A stretch of DNA of 64,000 nucleotides from Flavobacterium sp. LHD-85 (GTDB lineage Bacteria > Bacteroidota > Bacteroidia > Flavobacteriales > Flavobacteriaceae), in contig NZ_JAVFVR010000010.1 in assembly GCF_030929595.1 (NCBI RefSeq), positions 186,001-250,000 of the forward strand, given 5' to 3'. The translations under genes and the position numbers were made by a program. Positions 8,492 to 19,076 of this stretch are shown piece by piece. The first letter of the stretch is position 1; the number at the start of each line of letters is the position of its first letter. Under the pieces are notes generated by a model. That model did not search any database, was not told where the DNA came from, and worked only from the letters and a program-made list of their open reading frames with translations.

Positions 8492-8948
8492 TGATTATCC
8501 TGTAAGCTTTTATTTTACACTCTCTTTTGCGGGTGTAGATGCGGCTTTCAAAGAGGTATCAGGAATTTCTAAAGAACTAAGCGTAGAAGAAATTGTTTGC
8601 GGAGGCGAAAATAGATTTAAATATCGCCTCCCAACCATTTCTAACAGTCAGAACTTAGTGCTTAAAAGAGCTATGGTACCTGCAGGATCTCAGTTGGTTA
8701 ATTGGTGCGCCAACTGCATCGATCAAGGATTATCAAACCCAATACAGCCCAAAAATGTGATCTTGAAATTGCTCAATGCCTCTGGTGTGGTTTGCATGCA
8801 ATGGACTTTTAACAATGCTTATCCAGTAAAATATTCTGTTTCTGACTTAAACTCTCAGGAAAGCAACATTGCAATAGAATCTATTGAACTGGCTTACACC
8901 TATTTTGACATTTCTAAGGATACCAAATTTAATAAACTTTTTACGTAG
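8478..8948 (+). CDS. Second tube protein, probable tube initiator (Pvc5-like)
   Basis: Also 156 residues and a diverged paralogue of the preceding tube protein. The same layout is seen (FYFTLSFAGVDAAFKEVSGI; LVLKRAMVPAGS; MQWTFNNAYPVKYSVSDLNS; IESIELAYTYFDI). Two-tube arrangements are standard in eCIS, where the second protein connects the spike and baseplate to the main tube. Four Cys residues (EIVCGG, WCANC, VVCMQ) distinguish it from the main tube protein. Confidence 0.88.
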   Translation: MAVSNDYPVSFYFTLSFAGVDAAFKEVSGISKELSVEEIVCGGENRFKYRLPTISNSQNLVLKRAMVPAGSQLVNWCANCIDQGLSNPIQPKNVILKLLNASGVVCMQWTFNNAYPVKYSVSDLNSQESNIAIESIELAYTYFDISKDTKFNKLFT

Positions 8949-8954
8949 ACCCTT

Positions 8955-9125
8955 ATGCCAATCGAAATTAGAGAACTCATTATCAAAACGGAAATAGTAA
9001 CAACGAATGCAAAAAATTCGGCTCTGACTAAAGAAAGAGAATTATCCATTTTAAGAAAACAGCTGCTGGAAGAATGTAAAAGATTAATTGCAGAGAAAAA
9101 TCAGGAGAATAGTTATAAACGGTAA
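8955..9125 (+). CDS. Small eCIS protein, DUF5908 (Pvc6-like), 56 residues
   Basis: A short frame starting MPIEIRELIIKTEIV, the typical N-terminus of DUF5908, followed by a charged helix (KERELSILRKQLLEECKRLI). It sits between the second tube and LysM genes, exactly where Pvc6/Afp6 lies in other eCIS operons. It begins 6 bases after the upstream stop. Its role in the particle is not established. Confidence 0.85.
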   Translation: MPIEIRELIIKTEIVTTNAKNSALTKERELSILRKQLLEECKRLIAEKNQENSYKR

Positions 9126-9150
9126 GCTACAGATTTAAGGATTAAAAACA

Positions 9151-9256
9151 ATAAATCTGCGAAATCTGCTTAAATCCATTTTAAAATCTGCGTGAAATAA
9201 TTAGCCACAAACTAAGATGATTTAAAAAAATCCGCGGAATCTACGGAATCTGCGAA
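9151..9256 (+). repeat. Degenerate AATCTGCG intergenic repeats
   Basis: The gap between the DUF5908 and LysM genes contains repeated AATCTGCG-like words (9154-9161, 9163-9170 as AATCTGCT, 9185-9192, 9247-9254) and TCCGCGGAATCTACGGAATC at 9231-9250. Such words are scattered in flavobacterial intergenic DNA. No gene is visible here. Confidence 0.55.
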
Positions 9257-9317
9257 AGAAACTATTTCACGGACAAACTTCATAGGTTAAAAAAATTAAA
9301 CTTAAAATAATAAACAA

Positions 9318-9992
9318 ATGGCAAGTTTAGAATTAATGAAAATTACGGGATATACAGACGAAGAATTTCAAAACAAATTCTCCGGAAACCCGTATGCCTT
9401 CATGATTAATCCTGACAATATCAAAATACAGAAAAGCATCGAATATAACGAGCAGCAAGCACCCGCAACAAGTTCGGCTTCGCAAAAGTACAAAAGCACG
9501 CCAAGCGACAAACTGAGTTTTGAAATGGTGATAGACTGTACCGGAATAATAGATGCCAAACGTACTGATATGGCCAAAGAAATAACAGCATTAGAAACGA
9601 TTATTTACACCTATAATGGTAAAATACACCGTCCTAATTTTGTAAAAGTACAATGGGGACAGAACATCACATTCAACGGAGTTCTCGATTCTATTGATAT
9701 TTCTTATACGCTGTTTAAACCAGACGGAAGTCCGCTGAGAGCTAAGCTATCGTTGTCCTTCAGCCGTTACATTTCTCCAAAAACAGTAACTAGAACAGAT
9801 GCTCCAGAATCTCCGGATCTTACCCACATTGTAAGCGTTTCTGAAGGAATGTCTTTACCGCAGCTGTGCCAGAAAGTATGGAACGATGATTCATATTACA
9901 TACAGGTTGCAGAGTATAACAAGCTTAACAAATTCAGAAACCTAAATGGTATCGACAAATTGATTTTCCCTCCTATAAACCCTTCAAATTAA
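9318..9992 (+). CDS. eCIS LysM-domain baseplate protein (Pvc7-like)
   Basis: A 224-residue protein with an N-terminal baseplate-hub domain (FSGNPYAFMINPDNIKIQKS, a common opening of this family) and a C-terminal LysM-like module (about residues 170-222: THIVSVSEGMSLPQLCQKVW ... INPSN). In phage T4 terms it corresponds to gp53 and clamps spike to baseplate. Its stop and the next start share one base (TAATG), so translation is coupled to the spike gene. Confidence 0.87.
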   Translation: MASLELMKITGYTDEEFQNKFSGNPYAFMINPDNIKIQKSIEYNEQQAPATSSASQKYKSTPSDKLSFEMVIDCTGIIDAKRTDMAKEITALETIIYTYNGKIHRPNFVKVQWGQNITFNGVLDSIDISYTLFKPDGSPLRAKLSLSFSRYISPKTVTRTDAPESPDLTHIVSVSEGMSLPQLCQKVWNDDSYYIQVAEYNKLNKFRNLNGIDKLIFPPINPSN

Positions 9993-11791
9993 TGAGTGCT
10001 TCAACTGAAATAAAAAGTGGCGGAATCGCAACATTTGTCGTAAAAGTCAACGGTTCACCCATAGCCGACGAACTAAGTGTGCTTTCTGTTCATATAGAAA
10101 AAAAGGTAAACCGAATTGCTTCCGCAAAAATTACCATTCTAGACGGAGAACCCAATACAGGTCAGTTTGACGCCAGTTCTTCTGCTATTTTTGTTCCAGG
10201 TGTAGCAGTCAGCATTGAAGCAGGATACGATAACACCAATACGGTTATTTTCTCTGGTTTAATTATGAGCCAGACCATTCGCGTTGATAATCTTGTCGGA
10301 TCGGCTCTAGAAGTTGAATGTCGCGACAATGCTATAAAAATGATTGTAGGCAGAAAAAGCCTTACTTACTCCAAACAAAAAGACAGTGATATTATGTCGT
10401 CCCTTATAGGAAACTATTCGGGATTAAGTGCAGATGTTACGGCTACAAGCACAACTTGGCCAGAACAAGTGCAATATTATGTTACAGATTGGGACTATCT
10501 TTTGGCTCTTGCTGAAGCAAATGGACTAATAGTAACGACTTTAAACGGAAAAATTTCTGTATTTCCTCCTGATAAAACTACCTCACCGGTACTTACGGTA
10601 ACATATGGCGATACGCTTCTTGAATTTAATGCAAAACTAAATGCCCTTACGCAGTTAGGAAATGTAGCTGCAAATAGTTGGGATTTTAAAACCCAAGCCG
10701 TTGTAACAGGAAATGCAGCGCCAAATGTGAGCGGATCAGGAAACTTAACCACAAAAAAACTATCCGAGGTTGTTGGGCTTTCTACCTATCAATTGCAGAC
10801 TTCTGCTCCGTTAGAAAATGCAGATTTAACCAATTGGTCAAAAGCACAGGTTATTAAAAGTGAATATTCTAAAATAATGGGAGAAGCCAAATTTCAAGGC
10901 ACAAATTTAGTCGATCCCGGAAAATATATGACCTTCGCTGGTCTTGGAGATCGTTTTAATGGCGATTATTTAATTGCAGGAGTTGTACACGATTTGTCGC
11001 AAGGAAACTGGATTTCTGAAGTCTCGCTTGGACTTTCTCCTTTTTGGTTTACCGAAGAACCAGATGTTATGGCACCGCCAGCTTCTGGTCTTGTTCCTGG
11101 AGCAAAAGGACTCTTTAACGCAACTGTAAAACAGATGTACGAAGATCCCGATTCTCAATATAGAGTTTTAGTCGATGTTCCGTTGTTGGATCCTAAAGGC
11201 GAAGGAATCTGGGCACGAATTACCAATTTTTATTCGACAAGCGGAGCCGGAGCTTTCTTTATGCCCGAAGTTGGAGACGAAGTCATTTTAGGTTTTATAA
11301 ATGAAGATCCACGTTATCCCATAATTCTTGGAAGCGTCTATAGCAGCACCAGCATAAAACCTTTTGCGGGATTAGATCCAAACCAGAAAAATTCAGTAAA
11401 AGCCATTGTTTCCAAATCTGGAATCTCAGTGCAATTTGATGATGAAAACAAAGTATGGACTGTTGCTACACCCAATAAAAATACCATCATCATAAGCGAT
11501 AAAGACAAGAAAATTACGATTCAGGACGAAAATAACAACAGTATTATAATGTCTAGCAGCGGTATTGATTTATCAAGTCAGAAAGATATCAATATCTCAG
11601 CAAATCAAAACGTAACCATCAAAGGAAATCAAGGTGTCAATATACAGTCAAGTGGCGGAGACGTTGCTCTAAAAGGCCTTAACATCAAAGAAAATGCAGA
11701 TATGCAATACACCGCTCAAGGCGGACAAATGGCGCAAGTGTCTGGAGGAATGCAATTGACATTGAAAGGTGCGATGGTTATGATAAACTAA
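9992..11791 (+). CDS. eCIS spike protein, VgrG-like (Pvc8)
   Basis: A 599-residue fusion of gp27-like hub and gp5-like spike. The N-terminal half has VNRIASAKITILDGE and repeated hub strands. An OB-fold is seen at about residues 400-455 (WARITNFYSTSGAGAFFMPE, then VGDEVILGFINEDPRYPIIL). The C-terminus is a repetitive beta-helical needle rich in N-I/V-x-I-x-G patterns. No extra catalytic domain is fused. It is the trimeric spike at the front of the tube; the PAAR gene follows. Confidence 0.92.
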   Translation: MSASTEIKSGGIATFVVKVNGSPIADELSVLSVHIEKKVNRIASAKITILDGEPNTGQFDASSSAIFVPGVAVSIEAGYDNTNTVIFSGLIMSQTIRVDNLVGSALEVECRDNAIKMIVGRKSLTYSKQKDSDIMSSLIGNYSGLSADVTATSTTWPEQVQYYVTDWDYLLALAEANGLIVTTLNGKISVFPPDKTTSPVLTVTYGDTLLEFNAKLNALTQLGNVAANSWDFKTQAVVTGNAAPNVSGSGNLTTKKLSEVVGLSTYQLQTSAPLENADLTNWSKAQVIKSEYSKIMGEAKFQGTNLVDPGKYMTFAGLGDRFNGDYLIAGVVHDLSQGNWISEVSLGLSPFWFTEEPDVMAPPASGLVPGAKGLFNATVKQMYEDPDSQYRVLVDVPLLDPKGEGIWARITNFYSTSGAGAFFMPEVGDEVILGFINEDPRYPIILGSVYSSTSIKPFAGLDPNQKNSVKAIVSKSGISVQFDDENKVWTVATPNKNTIIISDKDKKITIQDENNNSIIMSSSGIDLSSQKDINISANQNVTIKGNQGVNIQSSGGDVALKGLNIKENADMQYTAQGGQMAQVSGGMQLTLKGAMVMIN

Positions 11792-11907
11792 TTATGAGTT
11801 ATGAGTTATGAATTGCGAATAGTTAATCATTTACAATTTAAACTTTGACAAAGCTATACAGCATCGATTAAACAAATAAACAATTAACCGATTAAACAAA
11901 AAAAACT
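11792..11907. other. 116-base gap with short tandem GTTATGA words
   Basis: Contains TTATGAGTTATGAGTTATGA, a low-complexity tandem word common between flavobacterial genes. No gene or clear regulatory site is seen. Confidence 0.4.
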
Positions 11908-12207
11908 ATGCCACCAGCAGCAAGACTTACAGACTTTCACCAATGTCCAATGGTTACTCCAGGAGTACCGCCAGTCCCTCATGTGGGCGGACCTATTGTA
12001 GGAGCCGGAGCGCCAACTGTTATAATAGGAGGATTACCAGCAGCCAAAGTTGGCGATACGCTAGTTTGTGTAGGGCCTCCAGATTCTATTATAAAAGGAT
12101 CTGCGACAGTTATGATTTGCGGTATGCCAGCTGCAAGAATAGGAGATACAACCGCTCATGGAGGTTCAATTATGCTTGGAGCATTTAATGTGATGATCGG
12201 TGGATAA
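11908..12207 (+). CDS. PAAR-repeat spike tip protein (Pvc10-like)
   Basis: A 99-residue PAAR protein of standard length. It starts MPPAARLTD and carries PAAR-type repeats (GGLPAAKVGDTLVCVGPPD, MICGMPAARIGDTTAHGG), with His and Cys residues suitable for binding the single metal ion at the apex. It sharpens the VgrG-like spike. It overlaps the gp25 gene by 8 bases. Confidence 0.95.
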   Translation: MPPAARLTDFHQCPMVTPGVPPVPHVGGPIVGAGAPTVIIGGLPAAKVGDTLVCVGPPDSIIKGSATVMICGMPAARIGDTTAHGGSIMLGAFNVMIGG

Positions 12208-12634
12208 TATAGCTCATAATGACACTGCCTTTTTAGGTTCGGGATGGGCGTTTCCTGTGTCTTTCTCTGCAGATAATTATATGTTGAATTTATCTGCCAA
12301 TGAAACCAATATTAACGAATCTATCAATGTTATTCTAAACACTCACAAAGGTGAACGCACTCTTGAATCTGAATTTGGTTCAGGAATACAGCAGTTTATG
12401 TTTAGAAAAATTGACAGTACGCTTAAAGGCGAAATTATCGAAGCTATCAAGTTTGCCTTATTGCGTTACGAACCAAGAATATTGGTGCAGGATGTAAAAG
12501 TCGCATCAACCGATATTGCAAACGGAACAATAGAAATATTGATTAGTTACATCTATTCCAAAACCAATACAAGACACAACTATGTGTTCCCATTTTATGT
12601 AAAAGAAGGAACAAACTTAGACAAGAAAAAATGA
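12200..12634 (+). CDS. Baseplate wedge protein, GPW/gp25 family (Pvc9-like)
   Basis: A 144-residue protein with the gp25 core: FLGSGWAFPVSF at the start, then INESINVILNTHKGERTLES and EFGSGIQQFMF. gp25 seeds sheath polymerisation at the baseplate. It overlaps both neighbours (8 and 4 bases). The gene order PAAR then gp25 is the reverse of the Pvc9-Pvc10 numbering. Confidence 0.92.
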   Translation: MDNIAHNDTAFLGSGWAFPVSFSADNYMLNLSANETNINESINVILNTHKGERTLESEFGSGIQQFMFRKIDSTLKGEIIEAIKFALLRYEPRILVQDVKVASTDIANGTIEILISYIYSKTNTRHNYVFPFYVKEGTNLDKKK

Positions 12635-15600
12635 TTCTAATTGATCAAAATAGCGCTATAAATTCTCTCAACGAAGCACTCGTTCCGAATCCGTATTTAG
12701 TAGACGGAAGAACCGAGCAAGACTGGCTGCACTTTTTGGCAGAATTTAGCAAATTGATCAATTTCTATAATGACAGCAATACCATTCATGGCAACTGGAG
12801 TCCGTTTTTGCTAAAAGATCCCGTTTTCCTGATGGCTTCGATTTCAAAAACAAACTATAAAAAACTACATGCTGATTATAAAAATAGCTGTACCGAAATT
12901 CAAAGATTAGTCCAAAAAGAAAACGGCGGCATTCCGCATTCAAATGCTTTAAACAATCTTTTTGACCGCATTACAGCCATCTATAAAATTATAGAGCGCT
13001 GGACACATTATATGCTAAGAAATAACGAAATCTACGATCTTAAGACTTACATTTTACAAGAAGTAAAAACAAAATTAAGTGTTGATTTTTGGGCGATTCA
13101 ATCTTTTAGAGAATATTTATGCAAATTATCTGTAGATGGTTTGTCTATTGCCTCAGCGCCTTTGCAAAATTTTAATTCTTTTGACAAAAGCGTCTGGTTC
13201 ATCAATAAAGATAAAACTCCCTTTTGGCAGGTTTTCGGATTTGAAACAGAACATTACGTTTTACAGGAAACAAGTTCAATAACAGCATTCAGTCTGGATA
13301 TTCTAACCAAAATTGGCGATAAACTATTTCAGTTTTTAGAAACCATAATTCATCATTCGGCAAAAGAATTCAAGAAATTAAACCTTAAAAAAGGGCATTT
13401 TCCAGACACTGTTCTATTGCGCTCTTTTGTAAATATTTTAAAAGTGCAGCAAGATCGTATGAATGGCCTTTCTGAGAAACATCTTGATTTTTATTATAAA
13501 GATATTCTAAAACAAACTAGACTCCCTGCAGTTGCCGATCACACCTTTTTGTGTGCCACACTCACAAAGCCAACAGCTGTTTTTACTTTACCAGCTGGAA
13601 CTTTGTTTAATGCGGGCGTCGATGCGCAAAAGAATCCTATTCTGTTTTCTTCACAAAAAAATGTAAACCTAAATCCTGCTGCAATTGCAAGCGTGCACAA
13701 ACTTTCTTATCAAGATAAAAATAATGCCTCTTATAATTTGCAGACTGTTGTTAAACCAACCGAAATTCAATTAGATGCAGAAAACAAAGCCATCAGTTGG
13801 GAAACTTTTGGTTCAGATGATCTTTCTCTAAATCCTTCTCTAATCGGAATTGGATTTGCTTCGCCAATGTTATTATTGCGCGAAGGGGAAAGAACTATAA
13901 ACCTGACATTGGAATTTGATTCTTCCATAGATTTAAAAATCCTGCAAGAAGCCAATTACTTTTTGAGCACACAAAAAGAATGGCTAAAATTGGATTTGGC
14001 TTCCACAGATTTTACAGCAGACGCTACAAAACAAAATACTGTTTTTACCATAAAGATAAATCTTGACCCAACTGTGGCTGCGATCGAACCTTTTTTAGTT
14101 AATCCTGACGGACTAAAAAGCGATTGGCCGATGATGAAGATTTTGTTTCAGAATGTTCCAAATCCGCAGGAGCCTCCTAAAATTACTTCGATAACTATTG
14201 CTTTAAAAGTAACAGGTATTAAAACCTTTCAATTATATAATGATTTTGGGGAATTAAATACTAAAAACCCCTTCACTCCTTTTGGGCCAATTCCGTTAGT
14301 AAATGCCAATTTTATTATCGGAAACAATGAAATATTGAGTAAACCTCTAGACAGTTTTATTGTAGAAATAGATTGGGATAAAAGACCAGCCAATTTTGAA
14401 TTGTATTACAAACAATACAATGATTATCTAAATCCACCGAATAAAGATGATAAATCAACGCTTCTAAAAAAAATTAAAATGTTACATCCAACAAAGCCAT
14501 CTACTCTAATTCTACCCGAATTTAGAAATGCTAGCTTTATGGTATGCTTTGATATCATGCAAGACAAATCATGGGACGGTCTTAAAATGACAAAGATAGA
14601 AAGCAGTGACGTTGATAAGGTTTTCATTCCAATCAATGAAGTTCCACAATCCGTTTATTTATTCGATTCTGAACCTGAAGATGCTAATTATAATGTTTTA
14701 AGCACATCTAGCAGCTGTTACCTATATTGCAAACCAAGTGCTAGTTTGAGTACCATCGCGACACCAACAGCTGCTAAAATCTTGAAACCCGATCCAAACA
14801 TTCAAAAAGAAGGTTTAAAGTTTACTGAAGAAAGTTCATCGGGATTTATAAAAATGACTTTATCAAGTCCAGAATACGGTTTTGGTTCAGAATTGTATGC
14901 CAATGTTGTGGCTAGTATTGCTCTACAAAACGGCAATAAACTTGCAATGGCAAAAGACAAGGAAGTAAAAGATTTTATTGCTGCCGCCAATGTACCATTT
15001 GCGCCAAAAATACAAACCTTTTCTGCCATTTATAATGCTAGCGTAACCTATAAACTTGATGGCACAGCTGGCGATTATCCGTTGCAGTATTTTATTTATG
15101 CTCCTTTTTCAAACTATACTGTATTTGATAGTGCTACAGCAGATAAAACCGAAACCAATTTATTCAGTACAGAAATCATTGGGAGTTCTGAGAATGATGC
15201 TGTAAAAGGCTTTCCGCTTTATCCTTCTTTTAATTATAACGGCGCCTTATTTATCGAACTAGATAATCTGATTTGCGATAGTACTTTGAACTTCTATTTT
15301 GAATTGGCTAGAAATTCGACTGCGCTTACCAATCAGAATAGCATTTCGTATTACTATTTAAGCGATTCTGGTTGGAAAAACATTCAGCCATTGTCTGATC
15401 AAACCAGCCAGTTTAGATGTTCTGGAATTATAGAAATTCCTATTCCGGCAGATTGCAATAATAACAATACCATAATGCCCGGAAACAAAAACTGGATTTC
15501 TATCGCCGCTATTGGAAATCTTGCTTCGTTTTCTAAAACCACTTTTATGCAAACCAATGGATTTAGCGTGCAAAGAACAGGAACTTCATTTTTGACCGAT

Positions 15601-16359
15601 ACACAAAGTCCGCAAATTGATGCAAACGTGATCACTAAACCAGAAATCAAGATTCCGGAAATAGGCACAATCCTTCAGCCTTTTGCTTCATTTGGAGGAA
15701 AAGCTGCTGAAGACAAAACCAATAGAAACAAAAGAGTAAGCAATAGCATTAAAACCAAAAACAGAGCCAGTACACAAACCGATTATTATACACTGATTGC
15801 CGAAAAATTTGATACTGTATACTATTCAAAAGTAGTTACTAAAAAAAGTGACAATAGCACAAATGTTTATTTAGTAAAAAAAATAGCGTCAGATAACGAT
15901 TCCAACGCTTTTATTCCTTTGGTAACAAATGCACTCGAAATTCAGGTAAAACAATATTTAAGCGCCAATTCGTCGCCATTTATAAACCTGAACGTTTCCA
16001 ATTTTAATCTAGAATATGTCACCATTAATATTTCAATTATAGTCGATCCAAACTATCAAAAGACATTGGTTAACAAAAATGTAAATCTCGCATTAAAGAA
16101 ATATTTATCGCCGTGGATTTCCAATTGCCCTTCTGAAATAGAAATTGGCAAACCGCTTATTGATGCCAAAGTGAGCACATTTGTTCAAAATATTCAGGGA
16201 GTTCTTACTGTCGAAAATGTTTCCTTTTCAAGCTATTACATCAATCCCATTACAGGAGCGCAAACAGCTTTAAAAAGCGAAAAAAAAACTTTAATGCCTT
16301 ACGGGCAGGCAACCCTTTTAGTTTCTGCCCCTAATCATAACATTTCATATCTGACATAA
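12631..16359 (+). CDS. Large baseplate protein J / gp6-like (Pvc11-like)
   Basis: A 1242-residue soluble protein. The segment TLTKPTAVFTLPAGTLFNAG (about residues 310-330) is typical of large eCIS baseplate J proteins. The C-terminal region (NLALKKYLSPWISNCPSEIE, then IGKPLIDAKVSTFVQNIQGV) matches the conserved end of this family. It forms the wedge ring of the baseplate with the next gene product. The start overlaps gp25 by 4 bases (ATGA). Confidence 0.85.
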   Translation: MILIDQNSAINSLNEALVPNPYLVDGRTEQDWLHFLAEFSKLINFYNDSNTIHGNWSPFLLKDPVFLMASISKTNYKKLHADYKNSCTEIQRLVQKENGGIPHSNALNNLFDRITAIYKIIERWTHYMLRNNEIYDLKTYILQEVKTKLSVDFWAIQSFREYLCKLSVDGLSIASAPLQNFNSFDKSVWFINKDKTPFWQVFGFETEHYVLQETSSITAFSLDILTKIGDKLFQFLETIIHHSAKEFKKLNLKKGHFPDTVLLRSFVNILKVQQDRMNGLSEKHLDFYYKDILKQTRLPAVADHTFLCATLTKPTAVFTLPAGTLFNAGVDAQKNPILFSSQKNVNLNPAAIASVHKLSYQDKNNASYNLQTVVKPTEIQLDAENKAISWETFGSDDLSLNPSLIGIGFASPMLLLREGERTINLTLEFDSSIDLKILQEANYFLSTQKEWLKLDLASTDFTADATKQNTVFTIKINLDPTVAAIEPFLVNPDGLKSDWPMMKILFQNVPNPQEPPKITSITIALKVTGIKTFQLYNDFGELNTKNPFTPFGPIPLVNANFIIGNNEILSKPLDSFIVEIDWDKRPANFELYYKQYNDYLNPPNKDDKSTLLKKIKMLHPTKPSTLILPEFRNASFMVCFDIMQDKSWDGLKMTKIESSDVDKVFIPINEVPQSVYLFDSEPEDANYNVLSTSSSCYLYCKPSASLSTIATPTAAKILKPDPNIQKEGLKFTEESSSGFIKMTLSSPEYGFGSELYANVVASIALQNGNKLAMAKDKEVKDFIAAANVPFAPKIQTFSAIYNASVTYKLDGTAGDYPLQYFIYAPFSNYTVFDSATADKTETNLFSTEIIGSSENDAVKGFPLYPSFNYNGALFIELDNLICDSTLNFYFELARNSTALTNQNSISYYYLSDSGWKNIQPLSDQTSQFRCSGIIEIPIPADCNNNNTIMPGNKNWISIAAIGNLASFSKTTFMQTNGFSVQRTGTSFLTDTQSPQIDANVITKPEIKIPEIGTILQPFASFGGKAAEDKTNRNKRVSNSIKTKNRASTQTDYYTLIAEKFDTVYYSKVVTKKSDNSTNVYLVKKIASDNDSNAFIPLVTNALEIQVKQYLSANSSPFINLNVSNFNLEYVTINISIIVDPNYQKTLVNKNVNLALKKYLSPWISNCPSEIEIGKPLIDAKVSTFVQNIQGVLTVENVSFSSYYINPITGAQTALKSEKKTLMPYGQATLLVSAPNHNISYLT

Positions 16360-19076
16360 TGGATACCAATAATCAAATAACAAAAACACAGCTTCCGCCG
16401 CATCAGGATTTTAATTTCCTGAAAGACGAAGCTATTGATTATATCCAAAATCATATTGGCACCGAATGGACCAACTTTAATCCAAGCGATCCCGGAATGA
16501 CGATACTGGATCAGGTTTGTTATGCCCTTACAGAATTAGGTTATTGTACCGATTTTTCTATTCCCGATATTTTGACCGATTCTACAGGAAAAATGGAAAT
16601 GGAAAATCAGTTTTACCTTCCGTATAAAATCTTGACAACTTCGCCTTATACCATTGATGATTACATAAAATATATCATTGATGGTATCGAAGAAGTTTAC
16701 AATGCCGAAATAGTGACTTACAATGATAATCTTCTGCCCTTTAGCAGAGTTTATCAAGTATATCTGTATATAAATCCTGATATTACCGATAGCATTCAAC
16801 GCGATACTATTTGTAAATCAACATTTTATTACCTTAATCAAAGCCGAAATATTAGTGAGCTTTTTAATATGCCAATTGAGCTTCAGCCACAGAATTGCTT
16901 GATTGGCGGAAAAATTGAAATTGAAAAAGATGCAGACGAACAAGCTGTTTTATTAGAACTGCAAGGCAAACTTCGCACTTATATTTTTCCAAAAATAGCT
17001 CAGGTAAATTACGATACTCTAGAAGAAAACGGATATAATGCTGCAGAAATATATGATGGTCCTTATCTTAAAAATGGCTGGATTCTAAATGAATCTATAT
17101 TAGATAAAAAAGATACTCTCAAAACTATTGAATTAATTCCTGTAATTGAGTCTGTAGCTGGCATTATTTCAGTTTCAGGACTTCAGCTTTATCAGAATAA
17201 TAATCAAGTTCAAACATTGCAATCAACTCTGAACCAAATAATATTTATAGATATTTTGGCTTCTTACGGAGAAAAAAAACTACAGCTAATCTGCAACGGA
17301 AAAGAAGTGCAAACAGATGCTTTAAGTCCATTGCAAATTAATCTCACCAAATATCAGGAAACAGCGATAAGTTTGAATAACAAACCTGCTATAAAATTGC
17401 CTAAAAGCAGTTTCAGAGACATTAACAGCTATTATTCAATCCAAAATACATTTCCACAGCAATATGGCATTGGCGACGATAAAATTGAAGATGATTCTGC
17501 ACCTATACAAGTGGCACAATCACGTCAGCTAAAAGGCTATTTAACCTTATTTGATCAGGTTCTAGCCAATCAGTTTTCGCAATTGGCCAATGTTTCAAAA
17601 CTATTTTCTTTTACCAATTCTGTATGCGGTTCGCCTTCAGACCAAGATGCTTTTTATGCGCTAAAAGATAAGTACGAGAAAAAACATTTAGAATATCCTG
17701 TTCCGTACAAAATGTTTTCTCCAAGCTATTTTTATCAATCGCTATACAATGTTCCCCATATCAAGCCTTTATTAAAAAACAATAATGTCTTTGAATACAC
17801 TTATGGCGAAGAAAATAAAAAAGAACTGAAAGAAAAAAGCTGGCTAGAATATCAGCAGGATCCTTACAATGCTTACATCTTTGGAATGATGAAAATCATG
17901 GAGGAAGAAGATGTCAATTTTGAACGAAGAAATTCAATACTAGATCATCTGCTTGCCAGACATGGCGAATCGCCTAAAGTTATCGATGCCCTAATTGATG
18001 GAACGATATATACGGGAAATAAGAAAAAAGATCAGATCATTTTGAAGAGCTTGTATCTGCAAAACCTCGATTTATTAACCTATAACAGAATAAAAGCCTA
18101 CAATTTTCTGACTGCTTCAAAAATAGCCCAGAGTAATAATCTCACTATTAAAAATGATCATTACGATCGCATAAATGAAAACATGTCAGATTTTATTTTT
18201 AAATCAGAACATCTTAATAAAAAAGAAAAATTAAGCAAAACTGATTGCAGCAATTTTTCGGGTTTTGAGTTAAAACTGAATTTACTTTTCGGTTTAAAAA
18301 ATATATACAACAATTTTATTACGACTCAATTTGACACTTCCCAGAGTTCTATTGAAGACCAATTGAACGCCAATAAAACAATACAAAAAGTATATTGGTT
18401 TAAAGAAAACAGAAAAGGAAGCATCTTTATTGAAACCTCTATTCTGCTAAGTCAACTGAAATATAATTTCGAAATAATAAAGCAAAGTGATAGTTTAAGT
18501 TATAATATTCAAAATATTAATTTTCAATCAATAAGTAACATAAATTACATTTTAAATAATGCCGATCAAACTGTTTTGGATGCTCAGTTTCAAAGTGGTT
18601 ATTTAGAATTTGCTACCGAGAAATATCTTTTGGTTTCTGGCGATTCGCAAACGGTAACGACTCCAGATTATACAAAAAGTAAATTATCCGATTACGCATT
18701 TCGTATTACAGTTTCTTCTGGAAACGGAATCATTACAATCAATGACGAACTTTTTAAGAAAAATGCAATCTTACTATTTCCTGATTTTATTCCAGAATTA
18801 CAAACTCCAGAATTCAAAAAACGCTTAAAACTATTTCTTTCGATATGCCTTCCGACAAGCATAAAATGCGAATGCCTGTTTGTAAGTGTTCAAGAACTAG
18901 AAACTCTGATTCCTAGTTACAGTAATTGGCATGACAGCTTGCGTTTTAAGAACACTCAAGATTTATTGAATAAACAGGAAAATAATTTAGAAACGGCAAA
19001 TCCTGAGATTTCTTCAGTGAATTTGATCAATAGTTTAACCTCAATTTTAGGAACGAAAAATGGAAGAAATAAATAG
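16359..19076 (+). CDS. Second baseplate wedge protein (Pvc12-like)
   Basis: A 905-residue protein. Its N-terminus (DFNFLKDEAIDYIQ, then GTEWTNFNPSDPGMTILDQ and YALTELGYCTDFSI) is a hallmark of Bacteroidetes eCIS baseplate proteins paired with the J-like protein. It shares one base with the upstream stop (TAATG), so the two are translationally coupled, consistent with a 1:1 wedge complex. No catalytic motif is seen. Confidence 0.8.
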   Translation: MDTNNQITKTQLPPHQDFNFLKDEAIDYIQNHIGTEWTNFNPSDPGMTILDQVCYALTELGYCTDFSIPDILTDSTGKMEMENQFYLPYKILTTSPYTIDDYIKYIIDGIEEVYNAEIVTYNDNLLPFSRVYQVYLYINPDITDSIQRDTICKSTFYYLNQSRNISELFNMPIELQPQNCLIGGKIEIEKDADEQAVLLELQGKLRTYIFPKIAQVNYDTLEENGYNAAEIYDGPYLKNGWILNESILDKKDTLKTIELIPVIESVAGIISVSGLQLYQNNNQVQTLQSTLNQIIFIDILASYGEKKLQLICNGKEVQTDALSPLQINLTKYQETAISLNNKPAIKLPKSSFRDINSYYSIQNTFPQQYGIGDDKIEDDSAPIQVAQSRQLKGYLTLFDQVLANQFSQLANVSKLFSFTNSVCGSPSDQDAFYALKDKYEKKHLEYPVPYKMFSPSYFYQSLYNVPHIKPLLKNNNVFEYTYGEENKKELKEKSWLEYQQDPYNAYIFGMMKIMEEEDVNFERRNSILDHLLARHGESPKVIDALIDGTIYTGNKKKDQIILKSLYLQNLDLLTYNRIKAYNFLTASKIAQSNNLTIKNDHYDRINENMSDFIFKSEHLNKKEKLSKTDCSNFSGFELKLNLLFGLKNIYNNFITTQFDTSQSSIEDQLNANKTIQKVYWFKENRKGSIFIETSILLSQLKYNFEIIKQSDSLSYNIQNINFQSISNINYILNNADQTVLDAQFQSGYLEFATEKYLLVSGDSQTVTTPDYTKSKLSDYAFRITVSSGNGIITINDELFKKNAILLFPDFIPELQTPEFKKRLKLFLSICLPTSIKCECLFVSVQELETLIPSYSNWHDSLRFKNTQDLLNKQENNLETANPEISSVNLINSLTSILGTKNGRNK

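Noticed and set aside
9151..9256. CRISPR array
   Set aside because: The AATCTGCG words are short, irregularly spaced and degenerate, with no repeat-spacer structure.
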